A stretch of DNA of 64,000 bases. Origin: Limnohabitans sp. T6-20 (GTDB taxonomy: Bacteria; Pseudomonadota; Gammaproteobacteria; Burkholderiales; Burkholderiaceae_C). Numbering within the stretch: the stretch's first letter is position 1; every line of letters starts with the position of its first letter. Shown one piece after another: positions 20,863-30,011 of the stretch. A model generated the notes under the pieces. It was given only the letters and a program-made list of their open reading frames with translations. It was not told the origin of the DNA and did no database searches. Made by a program: the position numbers and the translations under genes. The stretch covers positions 1,046,501-1,110,500 of the forward strand of contig NZ_NERW01000001.1 of assembly GCF_003063505.1 (NCBI RefSeq), written 5' to 3'.

Positions 20863-21336
20863 TCAACCCGGTAGGCGGTTGAGCAGACCTTCGAGGGCGT
20901 GTTCAACGGTCGCATGCCTGATGCTGCTGCGGTCCCCTTGAAAAAGCTTAACCTCTGTCGTGACAACACCGTTAACGCACCAGCCGAACCAAACGGTGCC
21001 GACCGGCTTTTCTGGGCTACCACCGCTCGGGCCCGCAACACCTGTTACGGCCACAGACACCTGCGATTTGGACCTGTAAAACGCCCCGATGGCCATGGCA
21101 TGCGCAACAGACGCGCTGACAGCACCCTGAGCGGCAATCAGCTCTGCGGGGACGCCCAGCATTTGCGTTTTGGCTTCATTCGAGTAGGTGACAAATCCAC
21201 GGTCAAACCATGCACTCGAACCTGCCAAGTCGGTGCAGCGGGCAGAGATCATGCCGCCAGTGCAACTTTCGGCGCTGACCATTTGCCACTTGAGAGCGCT
21301 CAAACGCGATGCCAGCTTGAGGGTTAAATCCGACAT
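20863..21336 (-). CDS. pncC: Nicotinamide-nucleotide amidohydrolase (CinA C-terminal domain family)
   Basis: PncC hydrolyses NMN to nicotinate mononucleotide in the pyridine-nucleotide salvage cycle. The 157-residue protein has the stand-alone CinA C-terminal domain: SAESCTGGMISARCTDLAGSS, the YSNEAKTQMLGV segment, and VAVTGVAGPSGGSPEKPVGTV (family signature blocks). The ATG chosen opens MSDLTLK and overlaps the pgpA stop by one base. It is the last gene of the apparent thiL-pgpA-pncC unit. Confidence 0.93.
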   Translation of the reverse strand: MSDLTLKLASRLSALKWQMVSAESCTGGMISARCTDLAGSSAWFDRGFVTYSNEAKTQMLGVPAELIAAQGAVSASVAHAMAIGAFYRSKSQVSVAVTGVAGPSGGSPEKPVGTVWFGWCVNGVVTTEVKLFQGDRSSIRHATVEHALEGLLNRLPG

Positions 21337-21872
21337 CAGAACCACCTCAACAAAGCGATGGCGAACATGGTGCAAAAGGCCGCCACAAGGTCATCAAAAA
21401 TAATCCCGAATCCGCCGCGCCAGCCAAAGCCTTTGAACAATTGATCTGCCCAAGCCACAGGCCCGGGTTTGGCGGCGTCAAAAAAACGGAACAGGGCAAA
21501 AGCAGCCAACTGCCCCCCAAAGTTTGTCGGCAAGACGAAAAAGAAAATTAACCACATGGCCACGATCTCATCCCACACGATGGCACCGGGATCGCAGATG
21601 CACATGTGGCGCGCGGTGAGCGTACAGGCCCACCACCCGATCAGGAAAGATGCGGCAATGAGAAGGGCTTGCTCAGGCAAGGAGAGGTAATTTTGGAGGA
21701 CCAGCCAAGATAGCCAGCCCCAAAGGCTGCCGACCGTTCCAGGGGCCTTGGGGCTCAATCCTGATCCAAGGCCCAAGGCGATGGCATGGGCTGGATGCGC
21801 CAGCATGAAAGCGACCGTTGGTTTGCTCGGGCGATGGGTCGTTCCGGAATCAGAAGGATGGGGCATCGTCAT
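21336..21872 (-). CDS. pgpA: Phosphatidylglycerophosphatase A
   Basis: PgpA dephosphorylates phosphatidylglycerol phosphate in the inner membrane, the last step of phosphatidylglycerol synthesis. The 178-residue protein has the PgpA signature GSGLSPKAPGTVGSLWG near the N-terminus, CDPGAIVWDEIVAMW in the middle, and several hydrophobic helices. It overlaps thiL by four bases (ATGA) and pncC by one, so the three are surely co-translated. thiL-pgpA pairing is common in proteobacteria. Confidence 0.95.
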   Translation of the reverse strand: MTMPHPSDSGTTHRPSKPTVAFMLAHPAHAIALGLGSGLSPKAPGTVGSLWGWLSWLVLQNYLSLPEQALLIAASFLIGWWACTLTARHMCICDPGAIVWDEIVAMWLIFFFVLPTNFGGQLAAFALFRFFDAAKPGPVAWADQLFKGFGWRGGFGIIFDDLVAAFCTMFAIALLRWF

Positions 21873-22828
21873 GCAAAGTGATCAAAAGAGCTGAACCGTG
21901 AATGCACAGTCTGCCCCTGGGCATCCAGCAGAACCAGTGTGGGTGTAGAGGTGATGCGACCAATTCGGGTGACGCGCGTCCCCGAAGCTTGAGCAGCAGC
22001 TTGTACGCTGGCGGACGCAGAGGGTGGAGCACAGAAGACGAGTTCATAGTCATCGCCTCCTGAAAGGATGCAGGTCAATGCCAGGTCTGACGGGCATGAC
22101 CAGAGGTGTGCCGTTTGCATGAGGTCAGACGTGGCGGACAGCTCGATTTCGGCGCCCACGTGGCTGGCTTTGAGAATGTGACCCAGGTCGCCGAGCAAAC
22201 CATCGCTGATGTCAGCCATGGCATGGGCGATACCGCGAAGGGCTTGGCCCAAGGCGATGCGGGGTGTAGGCGTTTCCATGCGCAGGCGTGCGGCTTCGAA
22301 GACGGCTTGTGGCAGGCTGACCGCGCCACGAAAAGCTTCCAGTGCCAAGCGAGCATCACCCAAATTGCCGCTCACATACAAGTCATCGCCCGCTTGCGCC
22401 CCACTGCGCAAAATGGCCTGCCCTGCAGGGACTTCGCCCATCACGGTGATGGCAATGTTCAAGGGGCCTTGTGTGGTGTCGCCGCCCATCAGTTCGCAGC
22501 CATGGGCATCGGCCAGTTCAAACAGGCCTTGAGAAAAACCGGCCAACCAGCGTTCATCTGCACGGGGCAAAGACAAGGACAGCAAGAATGCCTGAGGCGT
22601 TGCGCCACAAGCGGCCAGGTCGCTCAAATTCACCGCCAGTGCTTTGTGGCCCAGGCGGACTGGGTCAACGGTCGATAAAAAGTGCCGTCCTTCCACGAGC
22701 ATGTCGGCAGAAAAAGCCAACTGATGGCCCGCGCGAGGCGACCAGACCGCGCAGTCGTCCCCTATGCCCACATCCGCCCTTCTTGGCGGGCGTTTGAAAA
22801 AGCGTTCAATCAGCTCAAATTCACCCAT
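21869..22828 (-). CDS. thiL: Thiamine-monophosphate kinase
   Basis: ThiL phosphorylates thiamine monophosphate to thiamine diphosphate, the active cofactor. The 319-residue protein starts MGEFELIERFF and has the AIR-synthase-like fold with GIGDDCA at residues 21-27, MGGDTTQGPLNI, and the closing CILSGGDDYELVF. Length fits the family (about 325). There is no Shine-Dalgarno; on the minus strand TAAGCT (22840-22835) lies six bases before the ATG. It heads the unit with pgpA and pncC. Confidence 0.96.
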   Translation of the reverse strand: MGEFELIERFFKRPPRRADVGIGDDCAVWSPRAGHQLAFSADMLVEGRHFLSTVDPVRLGHKALAVNLSDLAACGATPQAFLLSLSLPRADERWLAGFSQGLFELADAHGCELMGGDTTQGPLNIAITVMGEVPAGQAILRSGAQAGDDLYVSGNLGDARLALEAFRGAVSLPQAVFEAARLRMETPTPRIALGQALRGIAHAMADISDGLLGDLGHILKASHVGAEIELSATSDLMQTAHLWSCPSDLALTCILSGGDDYELVFCAPPSASASVQAAAQASGTRVTRIGRITSTPTLVLLDAQGQTVHSRFSSFDHFA

Positions 22829-22870
22829 GGCAAGAGCTTAACCGCAATGCAGGCGCTGCAGCTGCAGGCT

Positions 22871-23263
22871 TCAATGAAGCGTGCGTCCCGTCATGCCGGA
22901 GCCCGAGGATTCGAGCAGAAAGGTGGCGATGGGGACATCAAAGCGGTGGCCATCTTCGGCGACAAAAAAGTAACTGCCGTGCATGGTGCCGCTCGCCGCG
23001 TGCAGGCGACAGCCGCTGGTGTACTGAAAAGACTCGCCCGGACGGAGAAAGGGTTGTTGCCCCACAACGCCCAGACCTTTGACCTCGTCGGTGTGGCCGC
23101 TTTCGTCCTGAATGACCCAGTGCCTTGAGATCAGTTGCGCGGCGACGTTGCCGGTGTTGGTCACGGTCACGGTGTAAGCAAAAGCGAAAACCTTTTGAAG
23201 GGGGTTGCTTTGGTCTGCCACGTATTGGGGCTGGACATCAATTTGAACGGTGTAAGAAGACAT
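22871..23263 (-). CDS. apaG: ApaG domain protein
   Basis: ApaG is a fibronectin-III-like beta-sandwich protein; its role is uncertain, though it affects cation resistance in some bacteria. The 130-residue product has the family blocks [42 protein letters not shown] and [10 protein letters not shown]. The gene is divergent from rpe with only 29 bases between start codons. No Shine-Dalgarno is present; on its strand TAACAT (23275-23270) stands six bases before the ATG. Confidence 0.95.
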   Translation of the reverse strand: MSSYTVQIDVQPQYVADQSNPLQKVFAFAYTVTVTNTGNVAAQLISRHWVIQDESGHTDEVKGLGVVGQQPFLRPGESFQYTSGCRLHAASGTMHGSYFFVAEDGHRFDVPIATFLLESSGSGMTGRTLH

Positions 23264-23292
23264 TCGCGCATGTTAACTGCGACAATTCAGGC

Positions 23293-23973
23293 ATGACGAC
23301 GACCTACAGAATTGCCCCTTCTATCCTCTCTGCTGACTTCGCGCGTTTGGGCGCTGAAGTCAAAAGCGTCATTGACGCGGGAGCCGACTGGATCCACTTT
23401 GACGTGATGGACAACCATTACGTGCCCAACCTCACATTTGGCCCCATGATTTGCCAAGCCCTCAAGCCGCACGCCAAAACGTCGGCCGGGGTGGCGGTCC
23501 CGATCGATGTGCATTTGATGATTTCCCCCGTCGATGCGCTGGCGGCCTCTTTTGCCGAGGCGGGCGCTGACCTGATCAGTTTTCACCCCGATGCCAGTGG
23601 CCATGTGCACCGCAGCATCCAGGCCATCAAAAGCAAAGGCGTGAAGGCGGGCTTGGTGTTCAACCCGGCCGAGCCCTTGGATGTGCTGGAGTGGACGATT
23701 GACGAGATCGACCTGATCCTGATCATGAGTGTCAACCCGGGCTTTGGCGGGCAGAGTTTCATCGATTCGGCCTTGCGCAAAATCGAGCAAGTGCGCAAGC
23801 TGATCGATGCCAGCGGCCGCGACATTCGCCTTGAAGTGGATGGCGGCATCAAAGTCGACAACATCCGCCGCGTGGCCGATGCCGGTGCCGACACCTTTGT
23901 CGCGGGCAGCGCCATTTTTGGCAAACCCGATTACAAAGGCGTGATCGACCAGATGCGCGTGGCGCTGGGTTGA
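23293..23973 (+). CDS. rpe: Ribulose-phosphate 3-epimerase
   Basis: Rpe interconverts ribulose 5-phosphate and xylulose 5-phosphate in the pentose phosphate and Calvin cycles. The 226-residue TIM-barrel protein opens [15 protein letters not shown] and has metal-site residues His35, Asp37 and His74 (HFDVMD, VHLMIS) and [12 protein letters not shown] later. GACAAT (23281-23286) lies six bases before the ATG and no Shine-Dalgarno is present. AAGACA at 23257-23262 could be its -35 element. gph follows after two bases. Confidence 0.97.
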   Translation: MTTTYRIAPSILSADFARLGAEVKSVIDAGADWIHFDVMDNHYVPNLTFGPMICQALKPHAKTSAGVAVPIDVHLMISPVDALAASFAEAGADLISFHPDASGHVHRSIQAIKSKGVKAGLVFNPAEPLDVLEWTIDEIDLILIMSVNPGFGGQSFIDSALRKIEQVRKLIDASGRDIRLEVDGGIKVDNIRRVADAGADTFVAGSAIFGKPDYKGVIDQMRVALG

Positions 23974-23975
23974 GC

Positions 23976-24710
23976 ATGGCAGGCTTTGCACAGGATCTGA
24001 CGCAGATCGAAGCGGTCATTTTTGACTTGGATGGCACCATGGTGCACACCTTGGGCGATTTTCAAGTGGCCTTGCACCGGACCATGGCCGATCTGGATCT
24101 GCCTCCGGTGTCCAACGACCTGATCGAGCAGACCATTGGCAAAGGCTCCGAGCACCTGATTCGAACCTTGCTGGCCCACCAGGTCGCGCGGCCCGAGGTC
24201 AAAGGCGTGGGGCAGGCTTGTCCGGCGCTCACTGTGGATGCCTTGTTTGAGCGGGCCTGGCTGCGCTACCAACACCATTACCTTCAGATCAACGGCCAGT
24301 TCGCCGATGTGTACCCGGGCGTGCTGTCGGCTTTGCAGGCCTTTGAAGCGCAGGGCTTGCCCATGGCATGCCTGACCAACAAGCCCTTGTCGTTTGCCGA
24401 GGCCTTGTTGAAAGAGAAGTCGCTGGACCATTTCTTTGCACACGTCTTTGGTGGTGACAGTTTTGAGCGCAAAAAGCCCGATCCCTTGCCCATCCTTAAA
24501 ACCTGCGAAGCCTTGGGTACGGCCGCTGGCAAAACCTTGATGGTGGGCGATTCGAGCAACGATGCGCAAGCTGCCCATGCCGCAGGGTGCCCGGTGGTGT
24601 TGGTCACTTACGGCTACAACCATGGGCAACGTGTACAAGATACGCCCGCCGCAGCTTGGCTGGATTCTTTGGCCCAGCTCCCAGATTGCCTGCGCACCAC
24701 CTTGCCATGA
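23976..24710 (+). CDS. gph: Phosphoglycolate phosphatase
   Basis: Gph removes 2-phosphoglycolate formed during DNA repair or by Rubisco side reaction. The 244-residue HAD-superfamily protein has motif I DLDGTMVHT with nucleophile Asp17 and acid Asp19, motif II CLTNKP, motif III Lys in RKKPDPLP, and motif IV MVGDSSND. It starts two bases after rpe, so the two are co-translated, as in many proteobacteria. The trpE leader and its promoter start directly after the stop. Confidence 0.93.
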   Translation: MAGFAQDLTQIEAVIFDLDGTMVHTLGDFQVALHRTMADLDLPPVSNDLIEQTIGKGSEHLIRTLLAHQVARPEVKGVGQACPALTVDALFERAWLRYQHHYLQINGQFADVYPGVLSALQAFEAQGLPMACLTNKPLSFAEALLKEKSLDHFFAHVFGGDSFERKKPDPLPILKTCEALGTAAGKTLMVGDSSNDAQAAHAAGCPVVLVTYGYNHGQRVQDTPAAAWLDSLAQLPDCLRTTLP

Positions 24711-24726
24711 GCGCGATACCGCTGGT

Positions 24727-24756
24727 TTGAGAACTGCCCGCCAGCTTTGCTACACT
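24727..24756 (+). promoter_or_regulatory. Promoter of the trp leader and operon
   Basis: TTGAGA (24727-24732) and TACACT (24751-24756) with 18 bases between give a good sigma-70 promoter. Transcription should begin near 24763, only about three bases before the leader ORF ATG. It lies directly after the gph stop. Confidence 0.6.
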
Positions 24757-24765
24757 TGTCCCATC

Positions 24766-24861
24766 ATGTTCATCGTCCTCAGTCACTCCTGCGCAGCCTG
24801 CCTGCCGAGCCATTCCCCAGCGGAAGGCCGGGGAGCCTGGCCCTGGCGTCAGCCAGCCTGA
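24766..24861 (+). CDS. Candidate trp operon leader peptide
   Basis: This 31-codon ORF (MFIVLSHSCAACLP, then a link, ending GAWPWRQPA) has two Trp codons three apart near its end, at 24838-24840 and 24844-24846. It lies between a strong promoter and trpE, the place for a leader peptide. It has no Shine-Dalgarno; its ATG is nearly at the predicted transcript 5' end. The second Trp codon and the stop codon lie in the two arms of a hairpin (24845-24865), the hallmark of Trp-codon sensing. Two Trp codons is the same number as in E. coli TrpL. Function is inference. Confidence 0.55.
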   Translation: MFIVLSHSCAACLPSHSPAEGRGAWPWRQPA

Positions 24862-24968
24862 CACCATCGACCGTGCGGCCCTGCCCGCCACCCGCGCCCG
24901 GCATCGGCTGGGCACCTAGATGAATGAAAAGCACCTCGCCCGAGGTCGCTGAGCGCTTTGGAGGCTTT
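24845..24968 (+). promoter_or_regulatory. trpE leader RNA with alternative folds
   Basis: GGCGTCAG (24845-24852) pairs with CTGACACC (24858-24865) at seven of eight positions. CCAGCC in its loop region (24853-24858) can instead pair with GGCTGG (24906-24911). Downstream, ACCTC (24933-24937) can pair with GAGGT (24942-24946), or, with AAAG before it, with GAGG-CTTT (24961-24968), which contains the trpE ribosome site. No T-rich terminator is present. The layout fits attenuation at the level of translation better than of transcription (inference). Confidence 0.4.
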
Positions 24969-24973
24969 AGCCT

Positions 24974-26473
24974 GTGATCACCGAACTTGAATTCAAAAGC
25001 CTGGCCAGTCAAGGCTACAACCGCATTCCACTCATGCTGGAAGCCTTTGCGGACTTGGAAACCCCCCTGTCGCTTTACCTGAAACTGGCCCACACCAAGG
25101 ACAACGGCAAATACAGCTTTTTGCTCGAATCGGTGGTGGGCGGCGAGCGTTTTGGGCGCTACAGCTTCATCGGTTTGCCCGCCCGCACCCTGTTGCGCGC
25201 CAGTGGTTTTGGTGAAGAGGCCAAGACCGAAGTGGTGCGCGATGGCGCGGTCATCGAAACGGCCACGGGCAACCCGCTGGACTTTATTGAGCAGTACCAA
25301 AAGCGTTTCAAGGTGGCCTTGCGGCCCGGTCTGCCGCGCTTTTGCGGCGGTTTGGCGGGCTACTTTGGGTACGATGCCGTGCGCTACATCGAGAAGAAGC
25401 TCGAAAAAACCTGCCCGCCCGATACCCTGGGTACGCCCGACATCTTGCTGCTGCAGTGCGAAGAACTGGCCGTGATCGACAACCTGTCGGGCAAGCTGTA
25501 CCTGATCGTGTACGCCGACCCCGCCATGCCCGAGGCCTATGTGGGGGCCAAAAAACGCTTGCGTGATCTGAAAGAGCAGCTCAAGTACTCGGTCAGCGCC
25601 CCGGTGGTCAAGCCCACCCAGTCTTACCCGGCCGAGCGCGACTTTGCCAAGGCCGATTACATCGCTGCGGTGGAAAAAGCCAAAGATCTGATCGCGGGCG
25701 GCGACTTCATGCAAGTGCAAGTGGGGCAGCGCATCAAGAAGCGCTACACCGAGAGCCCGCTGTCGTTGTACCGGGCGTTGCGCTCGCTCAACCCCAGCCC
25801 CTACATGTACTTCTACAACTTTGGCGATTTCCATGTGGTCGGCGCCAGCCCTGAAATTTTGGTGCGCCAAGAACTCACCGAAGAGGGCGCCAAAGTCATC
25901 ATCCGCCCGCTGGCGGGCACACGCCCACGCGGCGCGACGCCCGAAAAAGACAAGGCCGCCGAGCAGGAGCTGATCAACGACCCGAAAGAGCGGGCCGAGC
26001 ATGTGATGCTGATCGACCTGGCGCGCAACGACATTGGCCGCATTGCCCAAATCGGTTCGGTCAAGGTGACCGAGGCCTTTGTGGTCGAGCGCTACAGCCA
26101 TGTGATGCACATCGTGAGCAACGTTGAAGGCGTGCTGAACGACGGCATGACCAACATGGACGTGCTCAAAGCCACGTTCCCGGCCGGTACTTTGACGGGC
26201 GCACCCAAGGTCCATGCGATGGAGCTGATCGACCAGTTTGAGCCCGTCAAACGTGGCATTTACGGTGGGGCTTGCGGTTACATCAGCTATGCGGGTGACA
26301 TGGATGTGGCGATTGCGATTCGCACCGCCGTCATCAAGGACCAGACGCTCTATGTGCAGGCCGCTGCCGGCGTGGTGGCCGATTCGGTGCCCGAAATGGA
26401 GTGGCGCGAAACCGAGCACAAGGCGCGTGCCTTGTTGCGGGCGAGCGAGTTGGTTGAAGAAGGCTTGGAGTGA
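24974..26473 (+). CDS. trpE: Anthranilate synthase component I
   Basis: TrpE converts chorismate to anthranilate with ammonia supplied by TrpG. The 499-residue protein begins at GTG, preceded by GGAGG at 24960-24964. The N-terminal part carries the tryptophan feedback site region ([16 protein letters not shown]), and the C-terminal chorismate-binding domain has [30 protein letters not shown] and [11 protein letters not shown]. Length is typical. It precedes trpG by two bases. Confidence 0.97.
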   Translation: MITELEFKSLASQGYNRIPLMLEAFADLETPLSLYLKLAHTKDNGKYSFLLESVVGGERFGRYSFIGLPARTLLRASGFGEEAKTEVVRDGAVIETATGNPLDFIEQYQKRFKVALRPGLPRFCGGLAGYFGYDAVRYIEKKLEKTCPPDTLGTPDILLLQCEELAVIDNLSGKLYLIVYADPAMPEAYVGAKKRLRDLKEQLKYSVSAPVVKPTQSYPAERDFAKADYIAAVEKAKDLIAGGDFMQVQVGQRIKKRYTESPLSLYRALRSLNPSPYMYFYNFGDFHVVGASPEILVRQELTEEGAKVIIRPLAGTRPRGATPEKDKAAEQELINDPKERAEHVMLIDLARNDIGRIAQIGSVKVTEAFVVERYSHVMHIVSNVEGVLNDGMTNMDVLKATFPAGTLTGAPKVHAMELIDQFEPVKRGIYGGACGYISYAGDMDVAIAIRTAVIKDQTLYVQAAAGVVADSVPEMEWRETEHKARALLRASELVEEGLE

Positions 26474-26475
26474 AT

Positions 26476-27057
26476 ATGTCGAAAAAAATCAAACTCCTGA
26501 TGGTCGACAACTACGACTCCTTCACCTTCAACATCGTGCAGTATTTTGGTGAATTGGGCGCAGAGGTCGAGGTGTTTCGCAACGACGAAATCACCCTGGA
26601 AGGCATTGCCGCGCGCCAACCCGATCGCCTGGTGATCTCGCCGGGCCCTTGCTCACCCGCAGAGGCGGGCATATCGGTGGCGGCCATGCAGCACTTTGCA
26701 GGCAAGCTGCCCATCTTGGGTGTGTGCCTGGGACACCAAAGCATTGGCGCGGCCTTTGGCGGCAAAATCGTGCGTGCGCAAGAGCTGATGCATGGCAAGA
26801 CCAGCGTCATCACCACCACGCAAGAAGGTGTGTTTGCGGGCTTGCCCGAAAAATTCACCGTCAACCGCTACCACTCGCTGGCGATTGAGCGGGCCACTTG
26901 CCCGCCTTGCCTGAAAGTCACGGCCTGGACTGACGATGGCGAGATCATGGGTGTGCGCCACACCGAGCTCGACATCGAAGGTGTGCAGTTTCACCCGGAA
27001 TCCATCCTCACCGAGCATGGCCATGCCATGCTCAAAAACTTTTTGGAGCGGCCATGA
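26476..27057 (+). CDS. trpG: Anthranilate synthase component II (glutamine amidotransferase)
   Basis: TrpG releases ammonia from glutamine for TrpE; in many bacteria the same subunit also serves 4-amino-4-deoxychorismate synthase. The 193-residue class I amidotransferase has [10 protein letters not shown] at the start, catalytic Cys84 in [10 protein letters not shown], and the His-Glu pair in VQFHPESIL. The ATG at 26476 is preferred (GGAG five bases before it); GTG at 26470 would add two residues. The last bases overlap ltaE by ATGA. Confidence 0.97.
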   Translation: MSKKIKLLMVDNYDSFTFNIVQYFGELGAEVEVFRNDEITLEGIAARQPDRLVISPGPCSPAEAGISVAAMQHFAGKLPILGVCLGHQSIGAAFGGKIVRAQELMHGKTSVITTTQEGVFAGLPEKFTVNRYHSLAIERATCPPCLKVTAWTDDGEIMGVRHTELDIEGVQFHPESILTEHGHAMLKNFLERP

Positions 27058-28121
27058 TTGATTTGCGCAGCGACACCGTCACGCAACCCACGGCGGCGAT
27101 GCGCCAGGCCATGCTGAGTGCTCCTTTGGGTGACGATGTGTTTGGCGATGACCCCACGGTCAATGCCTTGCAAACACGCATCGCGCAGATCACAGGCAAA
27201 GAGGCGGCCTTGTTCATGCCTTCGGGCACGCAAAGCAACCTGTGCGCCCTGATGGCGCATTGCGAGCGGGGTGATGAATACATCGTGGGCCAAAACGCCC
27301 ACACCTACCGCTACGAAGGCGGTGGTGCGGCCGTGCTGGGCAGTATCCAGCCGCAGCCGCTCGCGCAAAACAGTGTGGGCGAAATGGCGTTGGCCGACAT
27401 CGCGGCCGCCATCAAGCCCATCGATTGCCACTTCGCCCGCACACGATTGCTGGCACTTGAGAACACCTGGAACGGCCACGTCATGTCGCAAGACTACCTG
27501 TCGCAAGCCACGGGCCTGGCCAGGCGGCATGGCCTGGCCGTGCATCTGGATGGTGCCCGGCTGTTCAATGCGGCAGTCGCCGACGCCCAAGGCGGCACGG
27601 TGGTCGACCGTGTTCGCCGCATCGTGGACCACTTTGACAGCGTGTCTGTGTGCTTCAGCAAGGGCTTGGGGGCTCCTGTGGGTTCAGCCCTGTGCGGCTC
27701 GCACGAACTGATCGCCAAAGCCTTGCGCTGGCGCAAAGTGCTGGGCGGTGGCTTGCGCCAATCGGGTGTGTTGGCTGCTGCGGCTTTACACGCGCTGGAC
27801 CACCATGTAGATCGCTTGGCCGATGACCATGCTTTGGCCCAACGTCTGGCGCAAGGCTTGCAGGGCATGCCCGGCTTGAGTGTGCGCTCGGCGCAGACCA
27901 ACATCGTGTTTGTGGACGTGGCAGATGGCCGAGGTCCGGCTCTGCTGGAGGCCTTGAAGGCCCAGGGTGTTCTGGCGACTGGTTTGATTGGGCTGCGTTT
28001 TGTCACCCATCTGGGTGTGGACGCCGCAGGCATTGACCATGCGTTGGCCTGCACTCGCCGCTTCATGCAAACCCCGGCGGGAGACGTGGCGCAAGGCCTC
28101 GCACGTTCGGCCGTTTACTGA
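27054..28121 (+). CDS. ltaE: Low-specificity L-threonine aldolase
   Basis: This PLP enzyme cleaves L-threonine and allo-threonine to glycine and acetaldehyde. The 355-residue fold-type I protein opens [13 protein letters not shown], has [23 protein letters not shown] (Asp that contacts the PLP nitrogen) and the Schiff-base lysine at residue 203 in [10 protein letters not shown]. It overlaps trpG by four bases, so it is translated as part of the trp operon although it has no known step in tryptophan synthesis. The last ten residues differ from the core and may be a local extension. Confidence 0.93.
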   Translation: MIDLRSDTVTQPTAAMRQAMLSAPLGDDVFGDDPTVNALQTRIAQITGKEAALFMPSGTQSNLCALMAHCERGDEYIVGQNAHTYRYEGGGAAVLGSIQPQPLAQNSVGEMALADIAAAIKPIDCHFARTRLLALENTWNGHVMSQDYLSQATGLARRHGLAVHLDGARLFNAAVADAQGGTVVDRVRRIVDHFDSVSVCFSKGLGAPVGSALCGSHELIAKALRWRKVLGGGLRQSGVLAAAALHALDHHVDRLADDHALAQRLAQGLQGMPGLSVRSAQTNIVFVDVADGRGPALLEALKAQGVLATGLIGLRFVTHLGVDAAGIDHALACTRRFMQTPAGDVAQGLARSAVY

Positions 28122-28131
28122 TTTTCAAACC

Positions 28132-28803
28132 ATGCCAGACGCTCAGCAACTTTGGATGTTCATGGCGGCAGGCGTGTTGCTCAACCTCACGCCCGGACCT
28201 GACGTGCTTTTCATCATCAACCAGTCTTTGCGCGGAGGTGTGCGTTCAGGCTTGGTGGCCGCATGGGGCATCACAGCCGGGTGTTTTGTGCATGTGGGGG
28301 CGGCGGCCTTGGGTGTGGGCGCGTTGCTGGCCACTTCTGCCACTGCGTTCAATGCGGTCAAATGGTTGGGGGCGGCTTACCTGGTGTGGATCGGGGTGCG
28401 CTTGCTGATGGCCACGGCCAAGTCGCCTAGTGTGGCTTGGGATGCCAACAATGCCATGTTGCCCCAAGTGGAGGGCGAGAAGACGCCTGGCTTGCGCTGG
28501 GTTTTCCTCAAGGCGTTTGCCACGAATGTCTTGAACCCCAAAGTGGCGCTGTTTTTTCTGGCATTCGTGCCGCAATTCATTCCGGCCAACACGCTCGATC
28601 CTGCCTGGACCTTTGTGTGGCTCGGATGCTTGTTCAATTTCAATGGCCTGTTGATCTGCATGGCCTGGGCGCTGGCGGCCTCCTGGTTGTCGCAACGTGC
28701 CCGCTTTTTGCAGCGCGGACTGCAGCACCAGGACCGTTTGGCAGGGTGCATGTTTGTCGGCTTTGGTCTCAAACTGGCCCTGACGGATGCGCCCGCGCAT
28801 TGA
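28132..28803 (+). CDS. LysE/RhtB family amino-acid exporter
   Basis: The 223-residue membrane protein has about six predicted helices and the family N-terminus with [19 protein letters not shown] at about residues 19-37, followed by [14 protein letters not shown] and later [18 protein letters not shown]. Members export amino acids such as lysine, threonine or homoserine; the substrate cannot be read here. It lies 10 bases after ltaE and 38 before trpD, so an aromatic or threonine-related substrate is possible (inference). ATG 28132 is used. Confidence 0.9.
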   Translation: MPDAQQLWMFMAAGVLLNLTPGPDVLFIINQSLRGGVRSGLVAAWGITAGCFVHVGAAALGVGALLATSATAFNAVKWLGAAYLVWIGVRLLMATAKSPSVAWDANNAMLPQVEGEKTPGLRWVFLKAFATNVLNPKVALFFLAFVPQFIPANTLDPAWTFVWLGCLFNFNGLLICMAWALAASWLSQRARFLQRGLQHQDRLAGCMFVGFGLKLALTDAPAH

Positions 28804-28841
28804 CGCCTTTACCCCCTTCGATTCATTGCAAGGAAACCCCC

Positions 28842-29870
28842 ATGCCCATCACCCCCCAGGAAGCGTTGCAACGCACCATTGAGCACCGCGAAATCTTTCA
28901 TGACGAGATGCTCAAAATCATGCGCATGATCATGAACGGCGAGCTGTCGCCCGTCATGACGGCGGCGCTCATCACTGGCCTGCGCGTGAAAAAAGAGACC
29001 ATCGGTGAGATCACCGCTGCCGCACAGGTCATGCGCGAGTTTTCGACCAAGGTGCATGTGGCCGACCCCACCCACTTGGTGGACATCGTGGGCACAGGCG
29101 GGGATGGCGCGCACACCTTCAACATCTCCACTTGTGCGATGTTTGTGGCCGCGGCTGCGGGGGCCAAAACCGCCAAGCACGGCGGGCGCAGCGTCAGCAG
29201 CAAATCGGGCAGCGCCGACGTGGTCGAGGCATTGGGGGGCAACATCCACCTCACGCCTGAGCAGATTGCGCGTTCGATTGAAGAGGTGGGCATTGGCTTC
29301 ATGTTTGCACCCAACCACCACCCGGCCATGAAAAACGTGGCCCCGGTGCGCAAAGAGTTGGGTGTCCGCACCATTTTCAACATCCTGGGTCCGTTGACCA
29401 ACCCGGCCAGCGCCCCCAACATCCTGATGGGCGTTTTTCATTCGGACCTGGTGGGCATTCAGGTGCGCGCCTTGCAGCGCTTGGGCGCGGAGCACGCTGT
29501 GGTGGTTTATGGCCGCGATGGCATGGACGAAATCAGCCTGGGTGCCGCCACGCTGGTGGGCGAGCTCAAAAAAGGGCAGATCACCGAATACGAAATCCAC
29601 CCCGAAGACTTTGGCCTGACCATGGCCAGCAACCGTGCTTTGAAGGTGGAAACCCCCGAGCAGTCCATGGCCATGTTGCGGGGCGTGCTGGACAATCAGC
29701 CCGGCGCGGCGCGGGACATCGTGATGATCAATGCTGGAGCCGCTTTGTACGCGGCCAATGTGGCCAGCAGCATCGCAGATGGCCTGGAGCGTGCCCGTGT
29801 GGCCATCGAATCTGGTGCGGCCAAAGCCAAGCTGGCGCAGTTTGTGGCCTTTGGCCAGTCGGCGGTTTGA
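28842..29870 (+). CDS. trpD: Anthranilate phosphoribosyltransferase
   Basis: TrpD joins anthranilate to PRPP. The 342-residue protein has the family signature [14 protein letters not shown] beginning at residue 84, [36 protein letters not shown] and [18 protein letters not shown] precedes the ATG. It restarts the trp genes after the ltaE-lysE insertion. Confidence 0.97.
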   Translation: MPITPQEALQRTIEHREIFHDEMLKIMRMIMNGELSPVMTAALITGLRVKKETIGEITAAAQVMREFSTKVHVADPTHLVDIVGTGGDGAHTFNISTCAMFVAAAAGAKTAKHGGRSVSSKSGSADVVEALGGNIHLTPEQIARSIEEVGIGFMFAPNHHPAMKNVAPVRKELGVRTIFNILGPLTNPASAPNILMGVFHSDLVGIQVRALQRLGAEHAVVVYGRDGMDEISLGAATLVGELKKGQITEYEIHPEDFGLTMASNRALKVETPEQSMAMLRGVLDNQPGAARDIVMINAGAALYAANVASSIADGLERARVAIESGAAKAKLAQFVAFGQSAV

Positions 29871-29873
29871 GCC

Positions 29874-30011
29874 ATGTGGCATGACGAAGGGGCCTGGATC
29901 GCTGTGGGCGTATCGGCTTTGTTGGTGGTGGTCGGGTTGGTGATGCACCGCATTTTTGTTCGAATTTTGAAAACCGGTGCCATTGAGCCCGGACAGGAAA
30001 GAAAACCATGA
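29874..30011 (+). CDS. Predicted 45-residue single-span membrane protein inside the trp operon
   Basis: A complete ORF of 45 codons starts three bases after the trpD stop and ends by overlapping trpC by four bases (ATGA). The product has a short acidic head (MWHDEGAW), one hydrophobic span at about residues 7-24, then a basic, polar tail ([11 protein letters not shown] to QERKP). This is the layout of small bitopic membrane proteins. The trpC ribosome site lies within its last codons. I do not recognise it. The tight junctions on both sides favour translation, but without homologues it could be a chance ORF. Confidence 0.5.
   Translation: MWHDEGAWIAVGVSALLVVVGLVMHRIFVRILKTGAIEPGQERKP

Noticed and set aside
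24779..26419. A 546-codon minus-strand frame opposite trpE
   Set aside because: Shadow of trpE codon bias; no domain resemblance and it covers the trp leader.
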